NCBI RefSeq assembly: GCF_003855255.1
Contig: NZ_CP034072.1
Coordinates: 3,572,298 to 3,636,297, forward strand
Reading direction: 5' to 3'
Length of the DNA: 64,000 nt
Source: Mycolicibacterium nivoides
GTDB taxonomy: Bacteria > Actinomycetota > Actinomycetes > Mycobacteriales > Mycobacteriaceae
Made by a program: the position numbers and the translations under genes. Positions within the stretch are counted from its first letter, which is position 1. Each line of letters opens with the position of its first letter. The notes under the pieces were generated by a model. It was not told the DNA's origin. It did not search any database and saw only the letters and a program-made list of their open reading frames with translations. Shown here in pieces: positions 1-8,492 of this stretch.

Positions 1-2183
1 CCCGAAGCACCACCCGGAGCGGGGTCGGTCAGGTGGAAGTAACCGGCTCTCGACCCGGCGTCCTGAGGCAGCTGGTCGGCGTTGATCACCTTGTACTCGG
101 CGAGGTCGTAAAAGCGCCCATCTCCGAGCAACAGGTACGACTTGTCGCCGGCCACGAGCAGGTCACCGGGCTTGGCCTGGGCCGGCGCCACCTGGGTACC
201 GGGGTCCTGACCGGGGACGGGAGGCGTGAGGCCAGCGAGCTTCGCAGCCTCGGCCAACGGCATCGGATGAGCCGCATCCGCCGCGGCGAGCAGCGATGCG
301 AGCTTGGCGGTCTTCGCGTCGGGGAAGCTCACCTTCTGGCCCTTCACGTCCGCCTCCTTGCTCGGCTCCGGAGGCTGCTGCTGTCCCTGTGCAGCGGCGG
401 CGGCCGGAGTCGCCGGGGCCGTGGACGGCTGCGCCGGGACCACGGTGGGGTTGCCGGGCTTCTGCTCCGTGGTGAGCTTCGGCTCCGGGGTGACCTTGTT
501 GTCGGTCTTCGACGCCGACAGCGGCGTGGCCTTCTTCTCCTCCTTGTCCTTCCGCGGATCGTCGAGCTTGCGCTCGGACTTGTCGTCGAGCTTCTTGTCG
601 CGGCCCGAGTCGAGCTTCCGGCCCTCACCGGAGTCGAGCGGCTTGTTCGGCTGCGAGCTGAGCGGCGATCCACCGCCCGTACCGAGCGGGGTGCCGCCAC
701 CGAGACCGCTGCCGAGGTTCGGCACGCTCGGCGTGGTCGGGGTGGTGACCGGCTTCTGCTGGGTGAGGGTGCGCATCAGGTCGGCGAGGGGGTCGTCGGC
801 CTTCGTCTGCGTCGGCTCGACCTTGGGCGTGACGGTCGGCGTCGCGGCGACCGGCGTCTGGGCAGCGGGAGCCGGAGTCGCGACCGGCTTCTCCGTGGTC
901 TTCGGATCGATCTTCGTGCCCGTGCCGGTCGCCACCGCCGGGGTCAGCACCGCGGCGGGTTCACCGAACATGGTCGCGATGTTCTGGTCAGCGGCGATGA
1001 CCTTGGAGCCGGCCGCGGCGACAGAGCTGGTGAACGAGCTCGCAGCGGCCTGGTCCGACAGCTTCGAGCCGGCCACGAGCTGCTCACGCGCTGCCCGGTT
1101 CGCGTCGAGCACGGCGGTGTACGCGGTGCCGGCACCGTCGGAGGCGTTGCTGAACTGGGTCACCAGCGGCTTGACCTGCTCGCGCAGCGCTGCCATGGCG
1201 TCCAGATGCGGGCGGAGACGCTCGCGGTACTCGGTGAAGTACTGCTCTCCCGCCGAGCTCATCGTCTTGTCGATCTCAGCGAAGAGATCGGCGATGCCTC
1301 CGAGCCATGCGGCGGCCTCCTGCTGCACCTTCTCGTCGTCCAGGCGCAGTGCCTCTGGCGGCGCGGAGCCCCACACCGTTCCCTTGGGCCCGTCCTGGAA
1401 GCTGAACACGCACTGCTGCGCGGTGCGGAGCTGGCTATCGAGAGCGGTGACGCCGCCGATGGTGGATGCCGAGGCGGGGAGGATGTGGGTGGCACTGCCG
1501 TCGGGCTCGTCCCACTGCTGGATCTTGCGCCCGCCCAGGTCGAAAGCCTCCCACCCGGTGCTCGCGGCGATGCCCACCCAGCCGATCGGCCCGGGGATCG
1601 CGGAGACCATGGCCAACGTGGCGCCCACGTAGTCACCCTGCTGGAAGTTGCGGTACGCCGAGATCACGCCGATCGCGGTGCCCAGACCCGGAACGAGACG
1701 GCCGGCGGTCTTGAGGCTCACCCTAGAGGCGCTCTTCAGCAGACCCTCGCCGGCGATCTTGCCCGCGAGCTTCTCACCGAGGGCGGTACCGGCCTTGTAC
1801 TCGGCCTTCACGATCGCCGGGATGCCCTTGATGGGACTCTTCGCGGCCTCGAGGTACGCCTTGCCGAAGCTCTTGCCGATGGTCGACGCCTTGTCGTCCG
1901 GCGTGATCTGGCTGATGTCCTTGACCGAGGACTTCGACGGGGTCTTGTCGGCGTCGGGGGCCGGCTTGTCCGCAGCGTCGGGGGCCGGCTTCGTGTCCGC
2001 CACCGTCTTGCCGTCGCGGTTCGGCTTCGGATCTGAAGCCTTGTCCGCATCCGGCTCGGTCTTGGTCTCCGCCTTGGGATCGGCGGGGATGCCGGATGCC
2101 AGGCCGCGGTACTGCCCGCCGGTCTCGGGCTTCGGGGTCGGGTCAGGGATCGGGCTCGCGAGCCCGTTGTATCGGTCCGTCAT
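1..2183 (-). CDS. Large proline-rich secretion-type protein, C-terminus cut by window edge
   Basis: About 727 residues are visible and the frame stays open at the left edge, so the C-terminus is missing. The ATG follows an AGAAGGA ribosome site. Order seen: a charged, Pro/Asp/Lys-rich N-terminus (about 1-80), a Gly/Ala-rich segment with hydrophobic stretches (about 120-200), a long helical domain (about 240-400), a low-complexity Pro/Thr/Lys linker, then a compact domain carrying KPGDLLVAGDKSYLLLGDG. That last domain resembles the C-terminal module of mycobacterial ESX/type VII-associated proteins of the Rv3899c kind (from memory, not searched). The helical domain plus disordered linker suits a type VII substrate. 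It is the last gene of a leftward operon whose first genes are DNA-metabolic. Function is inferred only. Confidence 0.75.
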   Translation of the reverse strand, partial: MTDRYNGLASPIPDPTPKPETGGQYRGLASGIPADPKAETKTEPDADKASDPKPNRDGKTVADTKPAPDAADKPAPDADKTPSKSSVKDISQITPDDKASTIGKSFGKAYLEAAKSPIKGIPAIVKAEYKAGTALGEKLAGKIAGEGLLKSASRVSLKTAGRLVPGLGTAIGVISAYRNFQQGDYVGATLAMVSAIPGPIGWVGIAASTGWEAFDLGGRKIQQWDEPDGSATHILPASASTIGGVTALDSQLRTAQQCVFSFQDGPKGTVWGSAPPEALRLDDEKVQQEAAAWLGGIADLFAEIDKTMSSAGEQYFTEYRERLRPHLDAMAALREQVKPLVTQFSNASDGAGTAYTAVLDANRAAREQLVAGSKLSDQAAASSFTSSVAAAGSKVIAADQNIATMFGEPAAVLTPAVATGTGTKIDPKTTEKPVATPAPAAQTPVAATPTVTPKVEPTQTKADDPLADLMRTLTQQKPVTTPTTPSVPNLGSGLGGGTPLGTGGGSPLSSQPNKPLDSGEGRKLDSGRDKKLDDKSERKLDDPRKDKEEKKATPLSASKTDNKVTPEPKLTTEQKPGNPTVVPAQPSTAPATPAAAAAQGQQQPPEPSKEADVKGQKVSFPDAKTAKLASLLAAADAAHPMPLAEAAKLAGLTPPVPGQDPGTQVAPAQAKPGDLLVAGDKSYLLLGDGRFYDLAEYKVINADQLPQDAGSRAGYFHLTDPAPGGAS

Positions 2184-2257
2184 GTTTCCTTCTCTTTTCC
2201 GTCTTGGGGGTCACCGGCGACGCGGGGGCGTCACGCGGCCGGCGAGGGAGTGCTCGG

Positions 2258-2353
2258 TCACCCGCGTGCCTCCCGTCGCGCTCTCCACCACAGCGTCAGG
2301 CGCTGCCACCACGACATGTGCGGGTGCTGTGCGGGCCCTTGGTACTCGGCCAT
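2258..2353 (-). CDS. Small basic/aromatic protein, 31 aa
   Basis: A 31-residue frame begins MAEYQGPAQHPHMSWW and ends in a basic Arg-rich tail. The ATG is preceded by AGAGGAGAACC, a good ribosome site, and lies between the RuvC-like gene and the large secretion-type gene in the same leftward operon. It has a WW pair and an amphipathic Trp/Arg helix (WWQRLTLWWRARREA) that could sit at a membrane surface. Family unknown. The ribosome site and operon position are the main support. Confidence 0.5.
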   Translation of the reverse strand: MAEYQGPAQHPHMSWWQRLTLWWRARREARG

Positions 2354-2367
2354 CGGTTCTCCTCTGG

Positions 2368-3009
2368 TCAGGCCGCAGCGGGTGCAGCGATACGGGGCGG
2401 GGTGCTTGGGGCGGCAAGCTTGGCGAGTGCCTTGCGCCGCGTGCCGGTGACCTTGAACGGCAACACTGGGGCTCGGAGATAGGCGACGCCGAGGGCGGCG
2501 GCGAAGGCGGCGTCGGCACGATCCTCGACGTTCTTGTCGCGGGTGGCGTCCGGCCACCGCAGCGCGTACTCCGCGACGATCATGTTCTTGCTCGCGTTGC
2601 CCTTGCCGGTGGCGAGTTGCTTGATCTGCGACGGGGTGACTTCCAGCACGGGTGCACCCGCGGCGACGAGTCCCTCTACGACCGCCCACCACAGGAACCC
2701 CCGGCGGGAGAGGCTGCTGTCCTGCGCGCTCACGGAGAAGCGCAACCCCTCCACCACGACGAGCGCCGGGTTGCAGGCGAGCGTCTGCTGCACGAGGCCG
2801 TCCACGAGTGCACGGTGCCGCGCAACATGTGCGCCGAGCACGTCGTCCTTCGGCGCTGGAGATCGATGCACCGCGGTGGAGAGCTCACCGGTCAGCAGGT
2901 CGAGGGCGGCGATACCAGCGCCGGTGAGGCTGAGGTCGAGGCCGACGACGGTGCGGCCGGCGGTGGACGGGTTGAGCATCGTGGTCGACGCAGGACTCAG
3001 TGCGCTCAC
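2368..3009 (-). CDS. RuvC-like Holliday junction resolvase (phage/element type)
   Basis: 213 aa. An RNase-H-fold nuclease that would cleave Holliday or branched junctions during element recombination or replication. Acidic residues sit where expected: Asp in VVGLDLSLTG near residue 20, Glu in LVVVEGLRF near the middle, and Asp in KNVEDRADAAFAAALG towards the end, matching the D-E-D/D pattern of RuvC-type resolvases carried by actinophages. The start is GTG with AAGGAG six bases upstream; it overlaps the TGA of the upstream HTH gene (GTGA), implying translational coupling. The ATG eleven codons in is a less likely start. Chromosomal RuvC lies beside ruvA/ruvB, which are absent here, so this is an accessory copy. 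Confidence 0.85.
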   Translation of the reverse strand: MSALSPASTTMLNPSTAGRTVVGLDLSLTGAGIAALDLLTGELSTAVHRSPAPKDDVLGAHVARHRALVDGLVQQTLACNPALVVVEGLRFSVSAQDSSLSRRGFLWWAVVEGLVAAGAPVLEVTPSQIKQLATGKGNASKNMIVAEYALRWPDATRDKNVEDRADAAFAAALGVAYLRAPVLPFKVTGTRRKALAKLAAPSTPPRIAAPAAA

Positions 3010-3389
3010 GGCTTCTCCTTCGGGCTGATCCGCTTCGGCTCGGCGTACGCGCGCACATCGGCCTCGCGCAGGTACACGCGGCCGTTGATGGTCTCGGCCG
3101 GCAGATCTCCGCGCGCCACCATGAGCCCCACCGCCCGGTGAGTGCAGCCGATGGCCTTCGCGGCGGCGTACCTGGTCACGTAGCCCTCGGGCGGCGCGGT
3201 CGGCAGGTCGACGGTGAGGACATCGCCCTCGAGCAGCATCACGTGCTTGCCGACCTGGTAGGCCGGGAGCTCCCGCCGCTGGATGAGGGTGTCGATCCGG
3301 CGCCGGGACACTCCACGGAGGTGCGCCGCCGCGGGGCGGGTGATGAAGGTGTCGCCGCCGGGTGCTGGGCGGCGGATGGTGCCGCTCAC
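3006..3389 (-). CDS. Double helix-turn-helix (excisionase-like) DNA-binding protein
   Basis: 127 aa containing two successive MerR/excisionase-type HTH units. The first runs through ITRPAAAHLRGVSRRRIDT with the wing AYQVGKHVMLL. The second is YVTRYAAAKAIGCTHRAVG with the wing AETINGRVYLREADVRAY. Such tandem units occur in small regulators and recombination directionality factors of actinobacterial elements. The start overlaps the NrdH-like gene by 4 bp (ATGA) and the stop overlaps the RuvC-like start, so the three genes are one coupled unit. It could bind element DNA as an architectural or regulatory protein; no target is assigned. Confidence 0.7.
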   Translation of the reverse strand: MSGTIRRPAPGGDTFITRPAAAHLRGVSRRRIDTLIQRRELPAYQVGKHVMLLEGDVLTVDLPTAPPEGYVTRYAAAKAIGCTHRAVGLMVARGDLPAETINGRVYLREADVRAYAEPKRISPKEKP

Positions 3390-3649
3390 GCCGCGGCCGC
3401 CTGACGCAACTCACGCAGACGCGATCGGATGTCCGGGCCGAACACCACGCCGTCGTCTCCGAGGATCGTCACGGGCGTGGCCGGGTGCATGTCGGGTCGG
3501 AGGCGGGCGTAGATGCCTCGGAGCAGGTCGGCACCGGCAGGGTCACTGCGCACGTCCCGCAGCTGGTAGGGCAGGCCCTCGGCGTCGAGCGTGCGGGTCA
3601 CCCACGTGCAAGCGGCGCACCCGGGCTGTGTCAGGACGGTGATCGTCAT
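3386..3649 (-). CDS. Glutaredoxin-like NrdH-redoxin
   Basis: 87 aa with a thioredoxin/glutaredoxin fold signature: MTITVLTQPGCAACTWVTR places the redox pair CAAC at residues 11-14, followed by a typical cis-Pro region (HPATPVTIL). NrdH proteins pass electrons to class Ib ribonucleotide reductase, and small NrdH copies are common in actinophages and elements. There is no nrdE/F/I here, so it would serve the host enzyme, perhaps raising dNTP supply during element replication (inference). A second, different NrdH-like gene lies in the prophage at 50.0 kb. Confidence 0.8.
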   Translation of the reverse strand: MTITVLTQPGCAACTWVTRTLDAEGLPYQLRDVRSDPAGADLLRGIYARLRPDMHPATPVTILGDDGVVFGPDIRSRLRELRQAAAA

Positions 3650-3728
3650 GGTCGAGGTCTCCTTGGGGTTGGTGCCGGCCGCCGCACCGCGGTGATGCAG
3701 GGTGCGGCGACCGGAGCATGGGGTGGGG

Positions 3729-4103
3729 TCAGCGGGTGGCGCTCTCGTGCAGCACGTCAGCGAGCGTGCAGATCAGATCCCAGTAGCGGTCCACCGTCGA
3801 CTGCACGCTCGCCGCGGCCTCACCGAGCTCCGCGTGCGCGAGGTGGGAGATGGGGTCGTCCGCAGTTTCCGCGGCGGACTCGCGGTCGAGGCCCCGGACC
3901 TCGCGGGCCTGCCGGAACCGCGCGTACCAGCTCGCGGCGGCGGCCTCTGCGGCGGTGAGCTTCTGGAAGTAGGGCTGGCCGGGCTCGTCGAGCAGCACTG
4001 CCACGGCGGCGCGACCGGCGCAGTTCGTGAGGGCGTGCTGCTCGATCCACTCCGCGTCGGTCAGCGTGGCCGTGGGCAGGGCGATGGTCTCGGTGGTGGT
4101 CAC
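3729..4103 (-). CDS. Hypothetical helical protein, first gene of the leftward operon
   Basis: 124 aa, mainly helical, starting VTTTETIALPTATLTDAEW and rich in Ala/Glu. I do not recognise the family. The start is GTG with AAGGAG six bases upstream; an in-frame ATG 24 codons further up lies between the predicted promoter -10 and the ribosome site and is rejected. It lies immediately downstream of a well-spaced promoter and heads the operon that contains the NrdH-like, HTH and RuvC-like genes. Confidence 0.6.
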   Translation of the reverse strand: MTTTETIALPTATLTDAEWIEQHALTNCAGRAAVAVLLDEPGQPYFQKLTAAEAAAASWYARFRQAREVRGLDRESAAETADDPISHLAHAELGEAAASVQSTVDRYWDLICTLADVLHESATR

Positions 4104-4146
4104 TGGTTCTCCTTGTTTGCTGAGACTGCTCAGCCTGTTGCTACTG

Positions 4147-4175
4147 ATACTACTGGCCGTACCGATACCTGGCAA
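4147..4175 (-). promoter_or_regulatory. Sigma-70-type promoter for the leftward operon
   Basis: On the minus strand TTGCCA (4170-4175), a 17-bp spacer and TAGTAT (4147-4152) match a housekeeping sigma promoter. Transcription would begin near 4140, about 37 bases ahead of the GTG at 4103. The palindrome at 4205-4223 lies about 30 bp upstream of the -35 box. Confidence 0.55.
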
Positions 4176-4204
4176 GGAAGAAATGCGCTTCTACCAGCGA
4201 TAAT

Positions 4205-4223
4205 GTTCTCTAAAACAGAGAAC
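4205..4223. promoter_or_regulatory. 19-bp palindrome, probable operator (copy 1)
   Basis: GTTCTCTAAAACAGAGAAC: perfect 7-bp arms around a 5-bp AT-rich centre. Its reverse complement recurs at 22045-22063 (18 of 19 bases). Both copies sit in gaps between divergently oriented genes. The likely ligand is a dimeric HTH repressor; the XRE-type protein beside the second copy is the obvious candidate. Confidence 0.6.
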
Positions 4224-4350
4224 GGCGGGGCAACTAGCGCATGAACCAGGAGATGCGCGCGGGGTCTGCTGACAGTTTGCTGTCGGTCGCGGCGCGGGTA
4301 GTGATGCCCGTGCCGGCGCTGCGGGGATCGAGCTGGAGAACGCGGGCGGT

Positions 4351-4839
4351 GTGGCCGCCGGGATGACGAAGCCGACCCCCGGCGCGTCGCTGCCTGGTAT
4401 CGGTAACCCAATGGACAGCGATGCCACAGACGCGGGGATCCGCAACGAACTAGCGCTGGTGCTCGCCATCGTCGAGGTCGTCAACGAGAAGCCGGATCAC
4501 CACGCGGAGCCCGACAGCGACCTCGCGGCGGACGAGACCCGGTTCCCCGACATCTGGTCGGCGACCGTCGCCCGCCGCGGGATTGTGTACGCCGCCGAGA
4601 ACATCGAAGCCGCGTGCCTGCTGATGCTCAACGGTGACTGGACCGCCCCGCAGTACGCCCTGCTGCGCGCCGCCTACGAGTCGGCCGGCGCCGCGACGTG
4701 GCTGCTCGCACCTGACGACATCGACACCCGCCTGGCTCGCCTGCTGTGGCAGCACCGCGAGTCGTGGCGGTACTCGACGAAGGCCTACAGCGGCACACCT
4801 CTCGACCATGACGGTGAGGAGCGGCACCCGGGAAAGTAA
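4351..4839 (+). CDS. Hypothetical helical protein, possibly 3'-truncated
   Basis: Up to 162 aa. The conserved-looking part begins near NELALVLAIVEVVNEK and continues through AAENIEAACLLMLNGDW and APQYALLRAAYESAGAATW, an all-helical arrangement reminiscent of DUF5677-like proteins, though I am not certain. The start is unclear: GTG 4351, ATG 4363 and ATG 4411 are all possible, and none has a strong ribosome site. The frame stops soon after a helix, 40 bp before the iteron array, so the C-terminus may have been lost when the replication module was inserted (inference). Confidence 0.5.
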   Translation: MAAGMTKPTPGASLPGIGNPMDSDATDAGIRNELALVLAIVEVVNEKPDHHAEPDSDLAADETRFPDIWSATVARRGIVYAAENIEAACLLMLNGDWTAPQYALLRAAYESAGAATWLLAPDDIDTRLARLLWQHRESWRYSTKAYSGTPLDHDGEERHPGK

Positions 4840-4880
4840 TTAGCTTCAGCAATCAATTCCGCGGCGTAGGCGGAGGGGAG

Positions 4881-5284
4881 AGTCCGCCCGCCGCGGGGGT
4901 TACTACGTAGACCCCCGGCGGACTTGCGGACTTCGCCCTCAGCGCCACATATGCCCAGGTGAAAGGGGGGATCAAACTCCGCCGCGAAGTCCGCCGAGAA
5001 GGTTCAGATACCGACGGTATCGGCGGAGTTTGCGAAGTCACATCGGTGCAGGTGAGAGCCATAATCGACGCCGAGATCGGCCAGTGGCTCGCGACTCGGC
5101 TCGGCGGACTTCCGAAAGTCCGCCGAGGGCGCATCGGGCTAGCGTCACCGATTCCTGTTTGCGCAGCTGAGAGGGCAAATCAAGTCCGCCCAGAATCTGG
5201 CGGACTTCCGGCGGACTTCGACCTGGCAACCGCGTTTCCGCAGGTGAGACTATGAATCAAGTCCGCCGAACCCCCGGCGGACTT
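4881..5284. repeat. Iteron array A, putative replication origin
   Basis: Nine exact copies of AAGTCCGCC or its complement GGCGGACTT at 4917, 4987, 5103, 5116, 5182, 5199, 5210, 5259 and 5276, plus near-copies at 4881, 4926, 4975 and 5022. Two composite units share one architecture (AAGTCCGCC, 8 bp, GGCGGACTT) at 5182-5207 and 5259-5284, 77 bp apart. The array lies directly downstream of the RepA-like gene and holds no convincing gene. Iterons beside a Rep gene are the usual form of a plasmid or AICE origin. Confidence 0.7.
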
Positions 5285-5314
5285 CCAAGCCGGGGGTACG
5301 GAGGGGTTCGAGGG

Positions 5315-7597
5315 TCACTCGGCGGCCGTATACCGCTTCCCGCCACCGCGGCCCGACCCATCTGCGACAAGCTCCATGCTGGTGTCGGTCATGTGTCGGA
5401 TCACGGCGCGGAAGTCGGCCTTGGTGAACCCCTTCCGCGAGGCGAACAGCGGCCACACGAGCTCCTCGATCCGGTTCGAGGAGAGCGCTTCCTTGGCACC
5501 ACGCACCGCCGTGAGGATCGCATCGTGCGCCTCGTGCGCGACGGCCACGCCCTCGTCGGACTCGCGGCGTTCCTTCGCCGCCGCGACCGTGGATGCCGGG
5601 ATGAACCGCACCTCGGTGTGGCCGCTGTTCTCCTCGTCCCGGTCGACCGTGACGAGCCCCAGATCGGGCCGCGGCGCGCGGTCGCCAGGTGCCAGGTGCC
5701 TCCTCATCCCGCCGTCGCGGTCCTTCGTCCGGACCACCACCGCCGCGGCCACGGTGTTGGGGTAGTCGTCCGCGTCAGACTCGATCGGCTTCATGGTCAG
5801 CACGACGCGGGCCGCGTTGATCTTCGCCGCCGCGCCCGACGGCCGATCAGGCTCCGCGTGCCCGACGTGGTCGAGGACGATGACGCAGCAGACCGCGGCC
5901 AGTCGGTTCAGCATGTTCAGCACGCGGGTGATCCCGTCGCTGTCGTTGGAGTCCTCCCCGCTCTCCGCCATCACTCGCGTCAGGGAGTCGATGATCACCA
6001 CGCGCGGCGGGGTCTCGGTGAGCCCGTCGATGATCGACCGGAGGCAGGCCACCGTCCCTTCGCCTCGCTCCGCAGCGAGCGCCCCGACGTTCATCGCCAC
6101 CACCTCGCGGCGCTTCATCGCGGTGCGCGACAGGCCCAGATCCCGCAGTCGCGGGTAGAGCTCGAGGTTCTGGTCGAGGTCGAGGTAGACCGCGGCCGGG
6201 CCGCCGGCGGCGTCGCCGACGTGCACTGCAGGGACCGACGTGACACAGGCCGCGAGCGCCACCCAGGTCTTGCCGCAGCCACCCGGGCCCGCCAGCACGT
6301 GCAGTCCGCGGTCGTAGAACAGCCCGTTGCCGATGGTCGGCGTCGGAGGCTCCGCGTCGAGGAGGCGGTCGAGGTCGGCGTCGCTCAGCGGCTCGAGATC
6401 AGTGGTGGCCCACGCGGCGGCGGCTCCCTCGCGGAGCCGGAGCCAGTTCTGCTTTGACCCGGGGGCCATGGCCGACAGGTACGCCGCCCGCAGACCGAGC
6501 CGGGTGAGCTGACCCGTCTTCGCGGCTTCGATGGCCTCTGCCCGGTCCGCGAGGGTCATGCCCATGAGCGCTTTGATCTCCGCCTGAACAGCGTCGTCGT
6601 CGGGCATCCTGCGCAGGTAGGCGGCGAGGTCGGTGGTCAGGGTTGTCTGTTCGATGAGACGCGCGTTCATCGCTTCCGCGAGGACGGCCTCCTCCGGGGT
6701 GAGCGGAACCAGTTCCGGGATCGGCGCCGCGCCGGCGGTCGGAGCCGTGGGCACAGTGGCCCCCGGCGCCGGCGGGACCGTGAACGCCTCAGTCGGGGCG
6801 GGAGGAACCGACGCGGCGTCGGCGACATCCGGCAGCGCCGCCACCTCTGCGCGCAGCCGGGACAGCACGGCGTCGGGATCGCTCACGTCGAGGTCGTCGA
6901 ACAGTTGGTCGTACGCCTCCACGCTCATCCGCTTGCGCAGCGTCTCGAACAACGCGTCTGCTTCTTCCTCGGCAGCCTCGGACTCGGCCTGGTCCCTGTC
7001 GAACTCTTCGCGGACAGCGGGATCGCGGTCGTAGGCCTCGCGGTTCGCAGCTCGGACCGCCAGCTCCTCCGGCGTCCGGTCGCGCTGGAGCACGGCGGCG
7101 AACTCACGGTCTTCGGCCTCCCAGAGCATCACGTCGGCGAGGCCCTGCACCGTGATGCCGCGCAGGGCAGCTCCGAGCACGACGGGGTCGATGGGCGCGT
7201 TGAGCGGCAGGTCGTACTCCGCGCAGAAGTCGGTGTCGATGGCCTGCGCCTTGCCCGCCACACCCTGGGAGCAGCCCTCGACATGGAGGGCCACCTTCCC
7301 GTTGTTCGGGCAGGCGCACGCGCTTCCTTCGACCGGTGCGAACGACTGGTTGATGTGCTCGGGGATGTACGGCCTCCACGCGGCGAGCGTGTCCGGGGGC
7401 GCCGCAGACGACGGCTCGGCTGGAGCGGTGACGGGGGTGTAGATCACCGCGTCGGCCTCGTCTGCGAGCCGACTCAGCGCGGCGAGCTCCTCCGCAGTGT
7501 GGGTTCCGGCGGCCGTCGCGCCGAGGTAGTCCATGCGGGCCGCGGTGGCCGGCGTGTCGTGCGTGAGGTTTGCGAGATTGGCGGGGTATGCCATCAT
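5315..7597 (-). CDS. RepA-like AAA+/RecA-fold replication ATPase
   Basis: 760 aa. The C-terminal half is a RecA-fold helicase/ATPase like plasmid RepA hexameric helicases: Walker A GPGGCGKT near residue 435, Walker B RVVIIDSL near 530, and CVIVLDHVGH after it. The N-terminal half has a Cys/His patch (ACACPNNGKVALHVEGC) and an acidic helical region (about 180-300). It probably unwinds the adjacent iteron origin. The start is ATGATG at 7597 after GAAAGGCACC; an upstream ATG 13 codons earlier has no ribosome site. The first residues MMAY...LT.DTP resemble the small protein that precedes the other rep gene (25815-26054), suggesting a shared leader. The gene follows an excisionase-like HTH gene. 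Confidence 0.75.
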   Translation of the reverse strand: MMAYPANLANLTHDTPATAARMDYLGATAAGTHTAEELAALSRLADEADAVIYTPVTAPAEPSSAAPPDTLAAWRPYIPEHINQSFAPVEGSACACPNNGKVALHVEGCSQGVAGKAQAIDTDFCAEYDLPLNAPIDPVVLGAALRGITVQGLADVMLWEAEDREFAAVLQRDRTPEELAVRAANREAYDRDPAVREEFDRDQAESEAAEEEADALFETLRKRMSVEAYDQLFDDLDVSDPDAVLSRLRAEVAALPDVADAASVPPAPTEAFTVPPAPGATVPTAPTAGAAPIPELVPLTPEEAVLAEAMNARLIEQTTLTTDLAAYLRRMPDDDAVQAEIKALMGMTLADRAEAIEAAKTGQLTRLGLRAAYLSAMAPGSKQNWLRLREGAAAAWATTDLEPLSDADLDRLLDAEPPTPTIGNGLFYDRGLHVLAGPGGCGKTWVALAACVTSVPAVHVGDAAGGPAAVYLDLDQNLELYPRLRDLGLSRTAMKRREVVAMNVGALAAERGEGTVACLRSIIDGLTETPPRVVIIDSLTRVMAESGEDSNDSDGITRVLNMLNRLAAVCCVIVLDHVGHAEPDRPSGAAAKINAARVVLTMKPIESDADDYPNTVAAAVVVRTKDRDGGMRRHLAPGDRAPRPDLGLVTVDRDEENSGHTEVRFIPASTVAAAKERRESDEGVAVAHEAHDAILTAVRGAKEALSSNRIEELVWPLFASRKGFTKADFRAVIRHMTDTSMELVADGSGRGGGKRYTAAE

Positions 7598-7696
7598 GAA
7601 GGTGCCTTTCGGTTCTGTCGCGGGACGCGGGGGCAAACAACTGAGAAGTCAGGACCCGGTGTTGGCGCACCGGGTTCGTCTCGTTTCTGGGGTCGA

Positions 7697-7882
7697 TCAG
7701 GCGGCGTTCGCGGGGGCGGTACCGCCGGCCATGAAGGCCTCCAGGTCGGCCTCGCGGACCCTGTAGTAGCGGCCGCCGATCCGGATCGAGGGAAGATCCT
7801 GGCGCTTGAGCATGGCGCGGACGGTGTTGGGGCACACGTCAAGACGCTCGGAGAGCTCCGGCACGCTGAGCATCCTCATCAT
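7697..7882 (-). CDS. Excisionase-like HTH protein
   Basis: 61 aa, a single winged HTH of the MerR/excisionase (HTH_17) class: LSVPELSERLDVCPNTVRAML then IRIGGRYYRVREADLEAF. Proteins of this type act as recombination directionality factors or as small regulators. Position, just upstream of the RepA-like gene and in the same direction, fits the xis-rep order of AICEs, but a purely regulatory role for rep is equally possible. ATGATG start with AGGAG six bases upstream. Confidence 0.7.
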   Translation of the reverse strand: MMRMLSVPELSERLDVCPNTVRAMLKRQDLPSIRIGGRYYRVREADLEAFMAGGTAPANAA

Positions 7883-8202
7883 CAGCTCCTGTCGTTTGTC
7901 GTGGTTGTTACTCGAACTAGCTCAAGTTGTAGCAAGCACATTGGACAGAGGTGCGCAACGAAGCCGCTGCATCGTGCCTGATCAGACCCCAAATCTGTCT
8001 CGATAATCGAGAGTCCGCTGGTCAGCGACGAGGGTGGGACAAAATCAGAAAGTTGTTCCAACTTTTCGGAACCGTCTGCAGCGCAACGGTTCCTACTGCA
8101 GCTCGGTACCGGCCCGTTGAATGCGGCACGACTTCGGTGCGCACCTGCTGAACCCGCGCCGCGTACATCACCTCACCGCGGTGCCGTGCCACCGTGCCCG
8201 AC
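7883..8202. other. Divergent intergenic region with two adjacent inverted repeats
   Basis: No gene is seen. Two hairpins lie close together: AAAGTTG/CAACTTT (8049-8065, 3-bp loop) and GGAACCGT/ACGGTTCC (8068-8093, 10-bp loop). The region separates the leftward xis/rep unit from the rightward gene at 8203, so these are more likely operators than terminators. The xis-proximal 80 bp is relatively AT-rich and probably carries its promoter. Confidence 0.45.
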
Positions 8203-8406
8203 ATGAGCACCGACTACCGACCGCTGATCACGAACCTGACGACGTCGATCCACGACGACGTCGCAGGAGCTCGCACCCGGCTCCAGAGCGTGGTCGAGCT
8301 CCTGGAACAGGGGCGCGACACCGGTGCCGACGCGGAGAAGTTCACCGACGTGGTAGCCGACCTTCGCGCCGTGGAACAGCGCCTCGCCGAAGCGGAGCGT
8401 CGATGA
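8203..8406 (+). CDS. Small coiled-coil protein
   Basis: 67 aa from MSTDYRPLITNLTTSI, nearly all helical with heptad-like spacing (ARTRLQSVVELLEQG, DVVADLRAVEQRLAEAERR). I do not recognise a family. Length and helical hairpin recall WXG100/ESX-like or DUF-type small actinobacterial proteins, but there is no WxG motif. It precedes the serine protease gene by 86 bp on the same strand. Confidence 0.5.
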   Translation: MSTDYRPLITNLTTSIHDDVAGARTRLQSVVELLEQGRDTGADAEKFTDVVADLRAVEQRLAEAERR

Positions 8407-8492
8407 ATCCCGCGCGCGCTCAAGGCATCCGGGTGGGGGGCGTGACAGCAGACTCGGCGTTTCGTTTGGCACCACCTGGGATGATCGAACAC

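Noticed and set aside
33..2036. 667-residue open frame on the + strand
   Set aside because: Antisense shadow of the large leftward gene: Arg/Leu/Gly-rich random composition, no ribosome site, whereas the minus frame has coherent domains.
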